A stretch of 64,000 bases of DNA. Source: Nodularia sp. LEGE 06071 (GTDB taxonomy: Bacteria; Cyanobacteriota; Cyanobacteriia; Cyanobacteriales; Nostocaceae). Of this stretch, positions 41,436 to 51,066 are shown piece after piece; within the stretch, counting starts at the first letter, position 1, and the number at the start of each line of letters is the position of its first letter. The notes below the pieces were generated by a model that saw nothing but the letters and a program-made list of their open reading frames with translations, did not search any database and had not been told where the DNA came from. Made by a program: the position numbers and the translations under genes. Location of the stretch: the NCBI RefSeq assembly GCF_015207755.1, contig NZ_JADEWH010000018.1, forward strand, positions 1-64,000, given 5' to 3'.

Positions 41436-42788
41436 ATGGGACGTATTTTTATTTCGGCAGCTCACGGAGGTAAAGAAGCAGGAGGCATAGATCCTGGCTC
41501 CATAGCAGGTGGTACAACCGAAGCCAGAGAAATGATTCTGCTGCGGGATTTGATTGTAACAGAATTGCGATCGCGGAGTTTTGATGTTTTGGCAGTCCCC
41601 GATGACCTCAGCGCCGCCGAAACTATCGCTTGGATTAATTCCCGTGGTCGTCGGGTTGATGTCGCCTTAGAAATTCATGCTGACACTGCTAGCAGTCCGA
41701 CGGTGCGCGGTGCGGGTGTCTTCTACATCGCCAACAACCAGGAGCGTAAATCTAATGGTGAATTGGTCTTAATGGGGCTTTTGCGCCGTGTAACTCAGTT
41801 ACCCAATCGGGGAGTTAGGCCAGATACAGATAGCGGTTTGGGGAGTTTAATATTCTGTCGCCAAGTCGTAATTCCTTCTTTATTAATGCAAGTAGGCTTT
41901 CTCAGCAATCCAGAAGATCGCTCTTTGCTGCAAAATCGTCGCCGTGATTTCGCTGTGGGAATTGCCGATGGGATAGCATCTTGGAGCCGAGTCATTGACC
42001 CAATTTCTGTAACTCCTGTTGCACCAACTTATCCAGCAATTAATATTAATATTAATGGGCAGAAATACGCTGAAAAAGGAATATTAGTTAATGGTAATTC
42101 TTACATTCCTATTGATTTAGTAGATCAGCTACGAATTGATTTATCAAAATCACCTAATGTCAACCGCATAAGTTATCAAAAAATCGTTTATATCAAAGCA
42201 GTGGATTTGAGAGATTTTAATGTGACTATCGGTTGGGATGCGCCAACTAGCACAGTTAATTTACGCTCAAATTTATCAATTTGCGTTGATCAACTTGACC
42301 GGATTATGTCACGGGGAAATACATCAGAAGTTGAGTTACAATTATTCCTGAGAAATAACAATGAAAGTGGTTTACTTAATTTTCCTGACATCCCCAAATT
42401 GTATCGAGAAGAAGGTAACGCCGAGGGTGTGAACTATGATATCGCTTTTTGTCAAATGTGTTTAGAAACTGGATTCTTACGCTTTGGGAATGATGTCAGA
42501 CCTGAGCAAAATAACTTTTCTGGTTTAGGTTCTATTGGTGGTGGTGCAGAAGTTGCATCTTTTTCCAGTGCTAAAATTGGTGTGAGAGCGCATATTCAAC
42601 ACTTAAAAGCTTACGCTAGTTTAGAACCTTTAGTAAACGAAGTTGTAGATCCACGATTTCGCTTTATTACCCGTGGGGTTGCGCCATCAATTTATCAGCT
42701 TTCTGGGCGCTGGTCAGCAGATTTAGACTATGGTACAAAAATTCTCGCCATGATGAAACGATTGTATGAGTCAGCAAGACTTCTGTAA
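41436..42788 (+). CDS. Amidase_3 and glucosaminidase two-domain wall hydrolase
   Basis: A 450-residue protein. Residues 1-190 are an N-acetylmuramoyl-L-alanine amidase (Amidase_3) domain with likely Zn ligands His10 (SAAHGG), Glu29 and His81 (EIHADT). The usual catalytic Glu in the E-x-GFLSN motif is Gln152 here (LLMQVGFLSN). Residues about 200-285 form a beta-rich domain like the copper amine oxidase N-terminal type (LVNGNSYIPIDLV). Residues about 290-450 resemble the mannosyl-glycoprotein endo-beta-N-acetylglucosaminidase or FlgJ-like domain (FCQMCLETGFLRFG, NNFSGLGSIG). No signal peptide is seen. It may cut septal or peripheral peptidoglycan. Confidence 0.8.
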   Translation: MGRIFISAAHGGKEAGGIDPGSIAGGTTEAREMILLRDLIVTELRSRSFDVLAVPDDLSAAETIAWINSRGRRVDVALEIHADTASSPTVRGAGVFYIANNQERKSNGELVLMGLLRRVTQLPNRGVRPDTDSGLGSLIFCRQVVIPSLLMQVGFLSNPEDRSLLQNRRRDFAVGIADGIASWSRVIDPISVTPVAPTYPAINININGQKYAEKGILVNGNSYIPIDLVDQLRIDLSKSPNVNRISYQKIVYIKAVDLRDFNVTIGWDAPTSTVNLRSNLSICVDQLDRIMSRGNTSEVELQLFLRNNNESGLLNFPDIPKLYREEGNAEGVNYDIAFCQMCLETGFLRFGNDVRPEQNNFSGLGSIGGGAEVASFSSAKIGVRAHIQHLKAYASLEPLVNEVVDPRFRFITRGVAPSIYQLSGRWSADLDYGTKILAMMKRLYESARLL

Positions 42789-42902
42789 TTCGTAATTAAA
42801 AATGTCACATTTTAAAATTTACTAAATTAAAGGGTATTGGGAACTTTATATGCTCCCAGTACCAAATACCAGAGGAATATCTTAATTTATTACGGTTTTT
42901 TG

Positions 42903-44975
42903 TTATGGTAGAGATTGTATGATTTGTTCCGCCACAAACTCAGGTATTTGAGTCGTATTTTGTAGTAAATTGAGATTGCTTTCAGGAGTTGCTGACATCT
43001 GGATATTTTCTGCCTTGAACCGTTCCTGAATCATCTGAATCACATCTGCATGAACTCCCCAAAAATCAACTGTTTTAGTCCAACCACTAATACCTATAGA
43101 AAAATAATACTCTTCCAATGACCAGAGAACTTTTCCTGGCTTGGGATCTTCCAGAACTTTCGGGTGTGATTTCATAATTTCCAGCAGTAAGTTTTGGATG
43201 CGTTCTAAGTCTTCATTCAAGCCAACCCGCAACCAAATCGATACTTTACGGATTTCCCTATGAGTCAGATTTTCGATCATTCCCTCCCAAACACTATTAT
43301 TAGGAAGCACATATATCTGACCTTGAAAACCTTCAATTTTAGTACTGGCTAGAGAAATAGAATCAACATAACCCCAAATACCACCAACTTTGATTTCATC
43401 ACCAATATCAAAGGGTTTGTTAATCATAATCATCAAACCACTAGCAAAGTTACCCAAATTGTTTTGTAGGGCAAAAGCTAACACGAAACTTGCACCCCCA
43501 ACCAAGGCTAAAATTGGACCAAGGCTGACTTCTAGTGCTGTCAGTGCCAACATGACACCGACCACAACACCACCACGCTTGATAAGCATAACTATAAACT
43601 CGCGTAATAGCTCAGATGCACCCCCAATCTGTTTTAAGGAGCGATTCAGGATCATTCCTAGAATCTGAGAAACAATGATGGAGAGAATCACAATACCTAC
43701 GAATTTACCGATGTGATCCGCCCAGCGTAAGCCACCTTCTCCTGATTGCACCCAGCTTATCAAGCGAACTAATAGACCTTCCGTATCTTGTAAGTCAACT
43801 GCAACCATGCTGATGGCTGTGATGTATTTATGATAGGCTTCAGGTTCTCCTCCTTTGCGTTCTAATTCTGCAAGCACAACTTTAAATCTGTCAACTATGG
43901 CTGTGCGATCTGATTGCAATTCTGTAACGTAAACTACCATTTCATTTTTAAATTTCGCTTCTGCATTAGCATTTTCATCTAATTGTTCTCCGGCTTGTTC
44001 TAGTTTATCTTCCTGAGATTTGAAACTTTCTTGATTGTTAACAGTATCAATTGATCCAGCAACTTTGGTACTACCATCACCTTCAATTTTGGTATTCTCC
44101 AACAAACTTGCAGCTTGATTTAGATCTCGAGAAGATTTTTTAGTAGTATCTGGGGTTCTAAACCCTTCTATTTCTTCTATTACTTGCTTGAGAGATTTTT
44201 GGGCTGCATCTAGCTGTTCATTCGCTTTTTTAAACTGAAGTGAATCACGAACAGATTCTTTTTTTTTGGTTTGGGCTTCTTCAAAAGCTGTGATTGCTGC
44301 ATCTAATTTATAAATCTTATTTGTAGCATCATTATAGTCAAAAGAACCAGCAATGAATTGTTCTCGCTGTTTCTTGGTTGCATCTAATACAGCTTTAGCT
44401 TGATCTAATTCTGCTGTCTTTTGAGCATTTTCTAGGGCATTTTTTAAGGCATCATCTTGTTGAATATCCTGTTTAGCTTTCTGAGCCTTCTGAATAAATT
44501 CCTGTCCTTTTTTCATATCTTTTTTGGCTGCTTCTAATTCTTTTACAGCCTCTCCGTATTCTGGAGAACCAGGAGTCGCAGTCTTGAATTGTGCTTCTGC
44601 TGCTTTGAGTTCTTCCACTGATTTCAATAAGAAAGCAGATGCTTCTTTCTCTTGGTTGATGATTCTATTTTCCCGTTTAATAGCTATTTCAGCATTACTA
44701 ATTCTTTGAACTTTATCTTTGAGCAAGATTAGCCAAGCGGCTGATTCATTTTGCAGTTCTTCTAAAGTTAACGGCTTAACTAATAGTTGCAATTCGTCAG
44801 TAGGAACTGTAGGATCTTGAGTCGTAATTGCAAATCTCGGATCTCCATTAACCGCAGGTTGAACTTGTTCTGCTGTTGGTTCTTCTGTTGGCTGTTCTTC
44901 CGTTCTTCCTGGTGTACTCCATAATGCGAATACACATACTACGCCAGCGACAATAGTACGAATTCGGTAGTGCAT
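42903..44975 (-). CDS. MscS-family mechanosensitive channel with periplasmic coiled coil
   Basis: A 690-residue membrane protein. The N-terminus (about 1-25) is a signal peptide. Residues 80-400 form a long, Ala-, Lys- and Glu-rich coiled coil, probably periplasmic. TM helices at about 425-510 lead into the MscS core: GLMIMINKPFDIGDEIKVGG (quoted to 20) and VLPNNSVWEGMIENLTH. It would open under membrane tension and let ions or solutes out. The large coiled coil is unlike small MscS and closer to MscK-type architectures. It stands alone. Confidence 0.85.
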   Translation of the reverse strand: MHYRIRTIVAGVVCVFALWSTPGRTEEQPTEEPTAEQVQPAVNGDPRFAITTQDPTVPTDELQLLVKPLTLEELQNESAAWLILLKDKVQRISNAEIAIKRENRIINQEKEASAFLLKSVEELKAAEAQFKTATPGSPEYGEAVKELEAAKKDMKKGQEFIQKAQKAKQDIQQDDALKNALENAQKTAELDQAKAVLDATKKQREQFIAGSFDYNDATNKIYKLDAAITAFEEAQTKKKESVRDSLQFKKANEQLDAAQKSLKQVIEEIEGFRTPDTTKKSSRDLNQAASLLENTKIEGDGSTKVAGSIDTVNNQESFKSQEDKLEQAGEQLDENANAEAKFKNEMVVYVTELQSDRTAIVDRFKVVLAELERKGGEPEAYHKYITAISMVAVDLQDTEGLLVRLISWVQSGEGGLRWADHIGKFVGIVILSIIVSQILGMILNRSLKQIGGASELLREFIVMLIKRGGVVVGVMLALTALEVSLGPILALVGGASFVLAFALQNNLGNFASGLMIMINKPFDIGDEIKVGGIWGYVDSISLASTKIEGFQGQIYVLPNNSVWEGMIENLTHREIRKVSIWLRVGLNEDLERIQNLLLEIMKSHPKVLEDPKPGKVLWSLEEYYFSIGISGWTKTVDFWGVHADVIQMIQERFKAENIQMSATPESNLNLLQNTTQIPEFVAEQIIQSLP

Positions 44976-45441
44976 GAATTTTTTCCTGCTTTTTTACAAA
45001 AAATAGATAATCATGATTGATAAAACCAGAAAATATCATACTCTACGGTCATAAAATTTACAAATAAATGGTGGAATTTCAAAAAATATCTTAATTTTTA
45101 TTTAGTAAAAATGCCAAGATAATTAAGTTTTATTTAAACAGGAAAAACCTGTGCGATAATGAGTAGCCTCATAAATTTTGCAAGTGCCTAAACATCGCGT
45201 GGCTAAGTTTGGGTGGTTCCGCGATTTCTAATCGCCAGGGCTAGATGCAAGATATGAGCGCCCCAGGAGGGGAAGTCAAAAATCAAAAATCAAAAGTCAA
45301 AAGTATTAAATCCCGTCGCAACGAATGAAACAAACACATTTTTCTGGTTTGGCTAAAAACCTTGCTATATAAGGGTTATAAAATGTGTTTGTTAGGAGTT
45401 TTCATCTACTAACTGACTCAGTTGATTGACGCAATGCTGTA
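44976..45441. other. Gene-free region with a long inverted repeat
   Basis: 466 bases upstream of the MscS gene. It holds AAAATCA-type heptamers (45277-45305) and a perfect 14-bp inverted repeat (45329-45393). No credible ORF. Confidence 0.6.
45329..45393. repeat. 14-bp perfect inverted repeat with 37-base spacer
   Basis: AACAAACACATTTT (45329-45342) and AAAATGTGTTTGTT (45380-45393). It could be a hairpin terminator of the minus-strand gene upstream (stop at 45442) or the ends of a tiny mobile element. The spacer also holds CTTGCTATATAAGG. Confidence 0.65.
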
Positions 45442-46215
45442 TTAGGCTGTTTTGAAAAAACGGATAATTTCACGGACATGATCGAGAAATTGTCCATCAG
45501 TGGAAAGTTGCGCGATCGCACTTCTGGCTTCTCTAGCCAAACGTTCATGTTCAATTTGATTTGTGGCACGTAATTCTTCTAAACTAGCAGTTACCCTGGC
45601 TAAATCTCTGCGCGTTTCTTCCGTAAAGCGTTGTTGATTTGCGGGTAATGAGTAATCTAGTTCGGGATTGAGTTGTTCTTCTAAGCGTTTAACTGCGTCC
45701 TCTAGGTGAGCAAAACGATTGCGGAGTTCCATCACATCCTCACGGGGATATTGAAATTCTTGGCGAATCATCCTCAAGCGTGCATATAAATATTCGTAGG
45801 CGCGGATAGCTGGACGCAGGATGGTTAATAATAAAGCCGCACCAGAACTGATATATCCCACAGCGCTGATACCAGTAGCTGCAAGAGTATAAAGACCCAC
45901 GGCTGAGAATAAGTGTAAACCAATGGCTACCCAAAGCGATCGCTTGGCTAAAACTCTGACATAATTGATTTGTTTTTCATCTACGGGAATTTGTTTTTCC
46001 GTAGATTGTGCGGCTTCTGCTAAGACTTCCTTCGCTTGAAAATGTACACTCCAAGGTACAGTCACAATCACTAATAACCACCAAAAACTTGCACCACCAA
46101 TTACCCAATCAAGGAAGCTACCAGCAGGTATTTGGAACCATTGCAGTCCGCCAAAACCCAGCAGTACTGCTAGTACAATTAGCACGATAGAATTAATCAC
46201 AAATCTGAAATTCAT
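45442..46215 (-). CDS. Hypothetical membrane protein with coiled coil
   Basis: A 257-residue protein. Two N-terminal TM helices (about 8-28 and 38-55), a second pair at about 88-130, then a cytoplasmic charged coiled coil (MELRNRFAHLEDAVKRLEEQ, to 20, residues about 175-240). ATG 46215 is chosen because it directly begins a TM-type N-terminus; the frame opens 12 codons earlier. I recognise no family. It lies on the minus strand between a small lipoprotein gene and the MscS gene. It may organise a membrane complex, but that is only a guess. Confidence 0.7.
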   Translation of the reverse strand: MNFRFVINSIVLIVLAVLLGFGGLQWFQIPAGSFLDWVIGGASFWWLLVIVTVPWSVHFQAKEVLAEAAQSTEKQIPVDEKQINYVRVLAKRSLWVAIGLHLFSAVGLYTLAATGISAVGYISSGAALLLTILRPAIRAYEYLYARLRMIRQEFQYPREDVMELRNRFAHLEDAVKRLEEQLNPELDYSLPANQQRFTEETRRDLARVTASLEELRATNQIEHERLAREARSAIAQLSTDGQFLDHVREIIRFFKTA

Positions 46216-46311
46216 TTGCCTAACCCCTGGTGAAATTATCACCTCGATCATGGCTGTGCCTATGAGTTTCTACGGTAAAGCTTATGATAGTTTTTTGAGA
46301 TGCACATCACC

Positions 46312-46719
46312 TTAGAGGATTAAATAGCTGCGCCAAGTCTTTGGAGAATCTTGGCTATCCAGTGCCGGAACTAGCAAGCGCCAGCTTTTACCTTCTTGCT
46401 GAATTTGCAGATAAACTTCAAAAGGTTGTTGCAGTTGTTTCAACTGTCTTTTTGGGAGATTCAAAATTAAATCGTAGGTTCCCCGCACCCGAAAAGCGGG
46501 TAAACTTTGAATCGTCAGGGGTTGTTCCTGCTGAATTTTTAAGCGTTTGATTTCAAAGCCCTGAAAATCCAGATCCAGTTTTTCGTTGAGTTGCTGCTGA
46601 GTTTGCTCAACCTGGAATGCGATCGCCTTTTTGACTAACTGAGTATTTGGTAGCAGTCCAATACTTCCACACCCCATCAATAACCCCAGCAAAATCACCG
46701 TCACAAAAAGCCGCACCAT
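46312..46719 (-). CDS. Small hypothetical lipoprotein
   Basis: A 135-residue protein. ATG 46719 gives a signal peptide with the lipobox LLMGC, Cys17 being the lipidated residue. The mature part (QVEQTQQQLNEKLDLDFQGF, to 20) has a hydrophilic helical start and then alternating strands (IQSLPAFRVRGTYDLILNLP, to 20). It is a typical small cyanobacterial lipoprotein of unknown function. The longer frame start at 46761 puts Cys-rich sequence before the signal and is unlikely. Confidence 0.7.
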   Translation of the reverse strand: MVRLFVTVILLGLLMGCGSIGLLPNTQLVKKAIAFQVEQTQQQLNEKLDLDFQGFEIKRLKIQQEQPLTIQSLPAFRVRGTYDLILNLPKRQLKQLQQPFEVYLQIQQEGKSWRLLVPALDSQDSPKTWRSYLIL

Positions 46720-46812
46720 GTTTTTTGACACACCACACGCCAGCGATAGTATACAACACAATCCAGGTTTTTTGTCAAAAAAAACTCAGCGTACCTTTGC
46801 GTTAAAAAAACA

Positions 46813-48036
46813 CTAAGGTCTCATAGCCCCACCTGCAAACAGTTCCCGAAACACATTGCGCCGTTGCTGTGGTGATTCTGGCGTAATCGAACCCCATAAA
46901 CTTTCCCAGTAAAAAAACGAAATACCGGGAAAAGTGCGATCGCGCACCGTCTCAACCTGTTCTCTAATTTGGGCAATATTCACAGGAGTCTTAGAAGTTC
47001 CCGTTAATATCCCAATCCCCACCGGAATGCGAGACCGAGCAAACTTCACTGCTGGTTGTTCTAATTCATTAATAAAACTACTTTGATTATTGCGATATAC
47101 CTGCAAAATCAACTCATCGACCAAACCTTTCCTCACCCAAGTTTCCCAATCTTGCAAATAGTATTTATAGGAAAAACCTTGTGAATTAGGCGAAAGCGAA
47201 ACTATAGCATTAGGTTTAACTGCTTTCACACTTTCATATATTTCCGCCATAAAATCAGTAATCTTATTAGCACGCCAACGCATCCATCTGGGATTAAAAG
47301 GATCACTAGGAGGACTATTCCCTTGATGTTCTTGGCGATAGAGATCAACAGTGAAAGCATCATAACCAAATTTTACAGGCATTCCAAAGTGATCATCCAA
47401 CTGAATACCATCCACATCGTAACGACTCACCACTTCCATAATTAGCCCCAAGATAAACTCCTGAACCTCCGGATGCAGAGGATTTAGCCAAGCTTGCTGA
47501 TGGGCTGAGTTGTCGTTAATTTCCTCCAAAGGAACTTCATTTGTAGATTTTGTTCCTTCTTGACCCATAGTTAACCAGTCTGGATAACGCCGGGCTAATT
47601 GAGAATGAGGTGGTGTCATAAAACCGTATTCAAACCAGGGAATCACACTTAAACCTTGAGGTTTAGCAAGTTTGATCAGCTTTGCTAAAACATCCTGTCC
47701 ACCGTGGATTAAATTAAGTATAGGGTCAGCATCTGAGCCTGTAACCATTTTAGCTCTAGGACTCTTATAAAAAGTATTGCCTCTATTCCAAACTACAGGA
47801 TAAATCGTATTAAACTTTAGTGCTGATAGTTCGTTAATAGCGCGATTAATTCCCCAAGGTAAAAATAGGACACCACTAGCAACATTAGTTAGCCAAACGC
47901 CACGAATTTCCGTTATAGTAGGTAAAATTTTCGGCTGATAAAAAAGTGGTCGCGAAGGAAATGAAAATACTGTTAAGCACACCATTAAACCCAAGCACAG
48001 GAAGTAACTAAAGCCACGTCTATTCAACCGATTCAT
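46813..48036 (-). CDS. GHL10 (DUF187)-family glycosidase-like protein
   Basis: A 407-residue protein of the family 10 glycosylhydrolase-like (GHL10) type. The signal or anchor (about 10-30) is followed by EIRGVWLTNVASGVLFLPWG (to 20), FNTIYPVVWNRGNTFYKS, LSVIPWFEYGFMTPPHS, YDVDGIQLDDHFGMP and VSLSPNSQGFSYKYYLQDWE (to 20). The TIM-barrel has acidic residues in LDDHF, as in the family. It probably acts on a wall or exopolysaccharide glycan outside the cytoplasm. It is likely monocistronic. Confidence 0.85.
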   Translation of the reverse strand: MNRLNRRGFSYFLCLGLMVCLTVFSFPSRPLFYQPKILPTITEIRGVWLTNVASGVLFLPWGINRAINELSALKFNTIYPVVWNRGNTFYKSPRAKMVTGSDADPILNLIHGGQDVLAKLIKLAKPQGLSVIPWFEYGFMTPPHSQLARRYPDWLTMGQEGTKSTNEVPLEEINDNSAHQQAWLNPLHPEVQEFILGLIMEVVSRYDVDGIQLDDHFGMPVKFGYDAFTVDLYRQEHQGNSPPSDPFNPRWMRWRANKITDFMAEIYESVKAVKPNAIVSLSPNSQGFSYKYYLQDWETWVRKGLVDELILQVYRNNQSSFINELEQPAVKFARSRIPVGIGILTGTSKTPVNIAQIREQVETVRDRTFPGISFFYWESLWGSITPESPQQRRNVFRELFAGGAMRP

Positions 48037-48357
48037 TTCTGCGCTTGACTTTTTTTAGAGCAATACTTGTCACTACAAAGCAAAATTCCATCCCTCCGGA
48101 ATATGTAGAGATATCATTATCTATTAATTTATAACCCCAGTGTATTAAATCAGTGAACAGTGAACATTTATCAATTATCAAAGCATAAGCTGGGAGATTT
48201 TGACCCAATTATGTCTCTTATACCAATTTAATATAAAGATGCATAAATAGAATTTAACCAGAAATCCAGTTCCCCTCCTCGCTTGCGGGGAGGGGTCGAA
48301 ATAATATGCAGCCTCACAAATAATTGGTATTAACTGATAACTATTCACTGATAACTG
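48037..48357. other. Gene-free region with repeats
   Basis: Holds heptamer-like CAGTGAA units (about 48145-48170) and a 111-base inverted-repeat element (48220-48330). No credible ORF. Confidence 0.6.
48220..48330. repeat. MITE-like inverted-repeat element with GC-rich hairpin
   Basis: Ends ATACCAATT (48220-48228) and AATTGGTAT (48322-48330) enclose a hairpin CCCCTCC-CGC/GCG-GGAGGGG (48272-48295). The ATACCAATT ends resemble a repeat I recall as common in Nostoc genomes. Non-coding. Confidence 0.5.
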
Positions 48358-49830
48358 TTAAAATTTTTCCACCCCTGCAAACTGCTTCAGGCTGACAGCA
48401 TTTGCTGCTTCACCACAAGTTCGGGGCGTGGGGAAAATCTTATCAGGATTTGCCAAACCCTTGGGATTAAAAACGAATCTTACCCATTGCATACTTTCTA
48501 AATCAGCAGCGCTAAACATATCTGGCATATAGCATTTTTTATCTGCACCAATACCATGTTCACCAGAAATACTACCACCTACCTTTACACAAAGCTTGAG
48601 AATTTCCCCGCCCACTTCCTCAACTTTTTCCAACGCGCCTGGAACCGCATTATCAAATAGAATTAACGGGTGAAGATTGCCATCACCAGCGTGAAATACA
48701 TTGGCAATTTTATAACCAAACTTTTGACTTAACGCCTCAATCTCCTGCAAAACGTAAGTTAATTGAGTTCGAGGAATTACACCATCCTGAACATAATAAT
48801 CCGGGCTTAAATGTCCAGCCGCAGCGAAAGCCGCTTTCCGACCTTTCCAAAGTTTCAAACGAGTTTCCGGGTCACTAGCAGAAGTGACATTACGCGCGCC
48901 ATTCTTTTGACAAATTTCCGCCACACGTTGTTTGTTTAGCCCAACTTCCACATCTAAACCATCGATTTCTACTAATAAAATCGCCGTAGCATCGCGAGGA
49001 TAACAATTTGTCGCCACCACATCCTCAACTGCATTGATGCTAATGTTGTCCATCATTTCCATACCACCGGGAATAATCCCCGCACTGATAATATCAGAAA
49101 CAGTTTCCGCAGCCGCCTCCACACTGGTAAAATCTGCTAATAAAACACAAATTGATTCAGCACTTTTGAGGATTCGCAGAGTAATTTCTGTAGCGATACC
49201 CAAAGTTCCTTCAGAACCCACAAATACACCTGTTAAATCATAACCAGGCATTTCTGGTACTTGTCCACCTAAATCCAGAATTTCCCCGGAAGGGGTGACA
49301 ATTTTTAAGCCCAAAACGTGGTTAGTGGTAACACCGTACTTGAGACAATGCACCCCACCAGAGTTTTCCGCCACATTACCCCCAATTGAGCAGATAATTT
49401 GGCTAGAAGGGTCTGGTGCATAATAAAATCCCGCACCACTTACAGTTTGCGTTACCCAGCTATTAATCACTCCTGGCTGTACCACAATGCGCTGATTATC
49501 TAAATCAACATTGAGAATTTGCCGCATTAAGGAAGTGACAATCAAAACCGAATCTTCTGAAGGTAAAGCTCCACCAGATAAACCAGTACCAGAACCGCGT
49601 GCGATAAAGGTTACAGAGTATTTGTTGCATATCTTCACCAGTGCGGCAATTTGTTCTGTAGTTCTGGGCAAAACTACCACAGCCGGACGTTGACGATAAC
49701 TGGTTAAGCCATCGCACTCATAGGTGATGAGTTCTTCCCGACGCTGCACTACACCATTTTTACCAACTACAGCCTCAAATGCTTTAATAATAGGTTTCCA
49801 GTTGTATTGCTTTTTCTCTTGGATAAGCAT
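48358..49830 (-). CDS. glcD: Glycolate oxidase/dehydrogenase FAD-linked subunit
   Basis: A 490-residue GlcD. It oxidises glycolate to glyoxylate in photorespiration, so it complements RuBisCO encoded elsewhere in this window. The FAD-binding segment has FIARGSGTGLSGGALPSEDS (to 20), PDPSSQIICSIGGNVAENSGG (in part) and GSEGTLGIATEITLRIL. The C-terminal domain has FHAGDGNLHPLILFD and GGSISGEHGIGADK. Cyanobacteria encode one or two such proteins. It stands alone. Confidence 0.94.
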   Translation of the reverse strand: MLIQEKKQYNWKPIIKAFEAVVGKNGVVQRREELITYECDGLTSYRQRPAVVVLPRTTEQIAALVKICNKYSVTFIARGSGTGLSGGALPSEDSVLIVTSLMRQILNVDLDNQRIVVQPGVINSWVTQTVSGAGFYYAPDPSSQIICSIGGNVAENSGGVHCLKYGVTTNHVLGLKIVTPSGEILDLGGQVPEMPGYDLTGVFVGSEGTLGIATEITLRILKSAESICVLLADFTSVEAAAETVSDIISAGIIPGGMEMMDNISINAVEDVVATNCYPRDATAILLVEIDGLDVEVGLNKQRVAEICQKNGARNVTSASDPETRLKLWKGRKAAFAAAGHLSPDYYVQDGVIPRTQLTYVLQEIEALSQKFGYKIANVFHAGDGNLHPLILFDNAVPGALEKVEEVGGEILKLCVKVGGSISGEHGIGADKKCYMPDMFSAADLESMQWVRFVFNPKGLANPDKIFPTPRTCGEAANAVSLKQFAGVEKF

Positions 49831-49905
49831 AGTTTTTTATAGTTAGAGGTAGATATATCACCATTGTGACCAGAATAATGCTTTAGGGGAAGTAATAATG
49901 CATAA

Positions 49906-50817
49906 TCAACTGGAAGTTGTATTTCTTCTTTTGCGTCTTCTTGTATGTAATAAGTCTAAATTTTTGCTTTCTGGCTCTTTGGGAGTTAGTGGTTGCTGCT
50001 GAAGTTTTACATTGGTCGTGGCTAATGGTTTTATGTTAACATTAGAATTGTAATAATTGACTGTTGTACCGGAATGGTCAATATATTTATAATTTCTCCC
50101 AACTTTTACTCTGGCAATACCGTCAGAAAAACTCTCAGCATAATCAAATTGGGGAAAAATGACGAGTTGACCTGACAAATTAATATAGCCCCATTTTTTC
50201 CCAACTTTTACGGCTGCTAAGTTCTCTGAAAATTTTTCTATATAATCATATTTAACTGGGATAATAGCCTTTCCAGATAAATTAATATAGCCATATTTGT
50301 TCCCAAATTTGACACGAGAAATACCTTGAGAGAAACACTCAGCCCAATCAAATTTATTGTTAATTACTAGCTTACCTGTTAAATTGATATAACCCCAATG
50401 TAAATCAATTTTTACCAATGCTAATCCTTCCGAAAATTCGTAAGCTTTACTAAATTGCGCCGGGATAACTATCTTACCAAGTTTATTTTTATAACCGTGT
50501 TTTTCTCGATGTTTAAAACGTTTTAAATCTAGGGGTAAATTTGGGAGATTTTCCAATTCTTTTTGAGGATTAGCCAGAGGATCACTGAATGCAGATACGC
50601 TCATTTCATGAGATAGTTCCTCAGCCTGAATAAATTGTAACTGAATAATGGTTCCTGTTTCGTCAATATGGTGAATTTCACCATCAATTTTTACTTGTGC
50701 AATTCCGTTATTAAATTGACTAGCTTCATTAAAATTCGGTGCAATAATAACTTCTCCCTTCTGGTTTTTATAACCCCACTTATTTCCCTGGTTAAATGGT
50801 CTTAAGATATGATTCAT
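49906..50817 (-). CDS. WG-repeat protein
   Basis: A 303-residue soluble protein with about seven WG-type repeats of roughly 23 residues each (for example HWGYINLTGKLVI, KYGYINLSGKAII, KWGYINLSGQLVI), each with the consensus W-G-Y-I-x-x-x-G-K. The repeats occur at about residues 10-60 and 108-255. A Gln- and Ser-rich tail follows. WG repeats are thought to mediate protein binding. Its role is unknown. No signal peptide is seen. Confidence 0.85.
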   Translation of the reverse strand: MNHILRPFNQGNKWGYKNQKGEVIIAPNFNEASQFNNGIAQVKIDGEIHHIDETGTIIQLQFIQAEELSHEMSVSAFSDPLANPQKELENLPNLPLDLKRFKHREKHGYKNKLGKIVIPAQFSKAYEFSEGLALVKIDLHWGYINLTGKLVINNKFDWAECFSQGISRVKFGNKYGYINLSGKAIIPVKYDYIEKFSENLAAVKVGKKWGYINLSGQLVIFPQFDYAESFSDGIARVKVGRNYKYIDHSGTTVNYYNSNVNIKPLATTNVKLQQQPLTPKEPESKNLDLLHTRRRKRRNTTSS

Positions 50818-51066
50818 CTGTTTTTTATAGCCCCAAGCAAACAGCTAAGTAAACTATAACAATATTTCCGCCTGCAATACTTAGTAAATTTACGTATATT
50901 GCCCATTGCTTGAAAGGACTTGAAGCAACGAACCCAAATTTCTCATGTATATTCTTAACCCTGTATCTCTGCGTCTCTGCGCGAACTAAAAAACTCCTTC
51001 ACCTCCCGCCACATTTGCGGAAACAAATTAAGCTAGAAATAACGCTCTTAAATAGTGGATAAAATT

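Noticed and set aside
45309-45332. A segment ending in AATGAAAC, like the 3' end of cyanobacterial CRISPR repeats
   Set aside because: Only one copy occurs, with no regular spacers or cas genes nearby.
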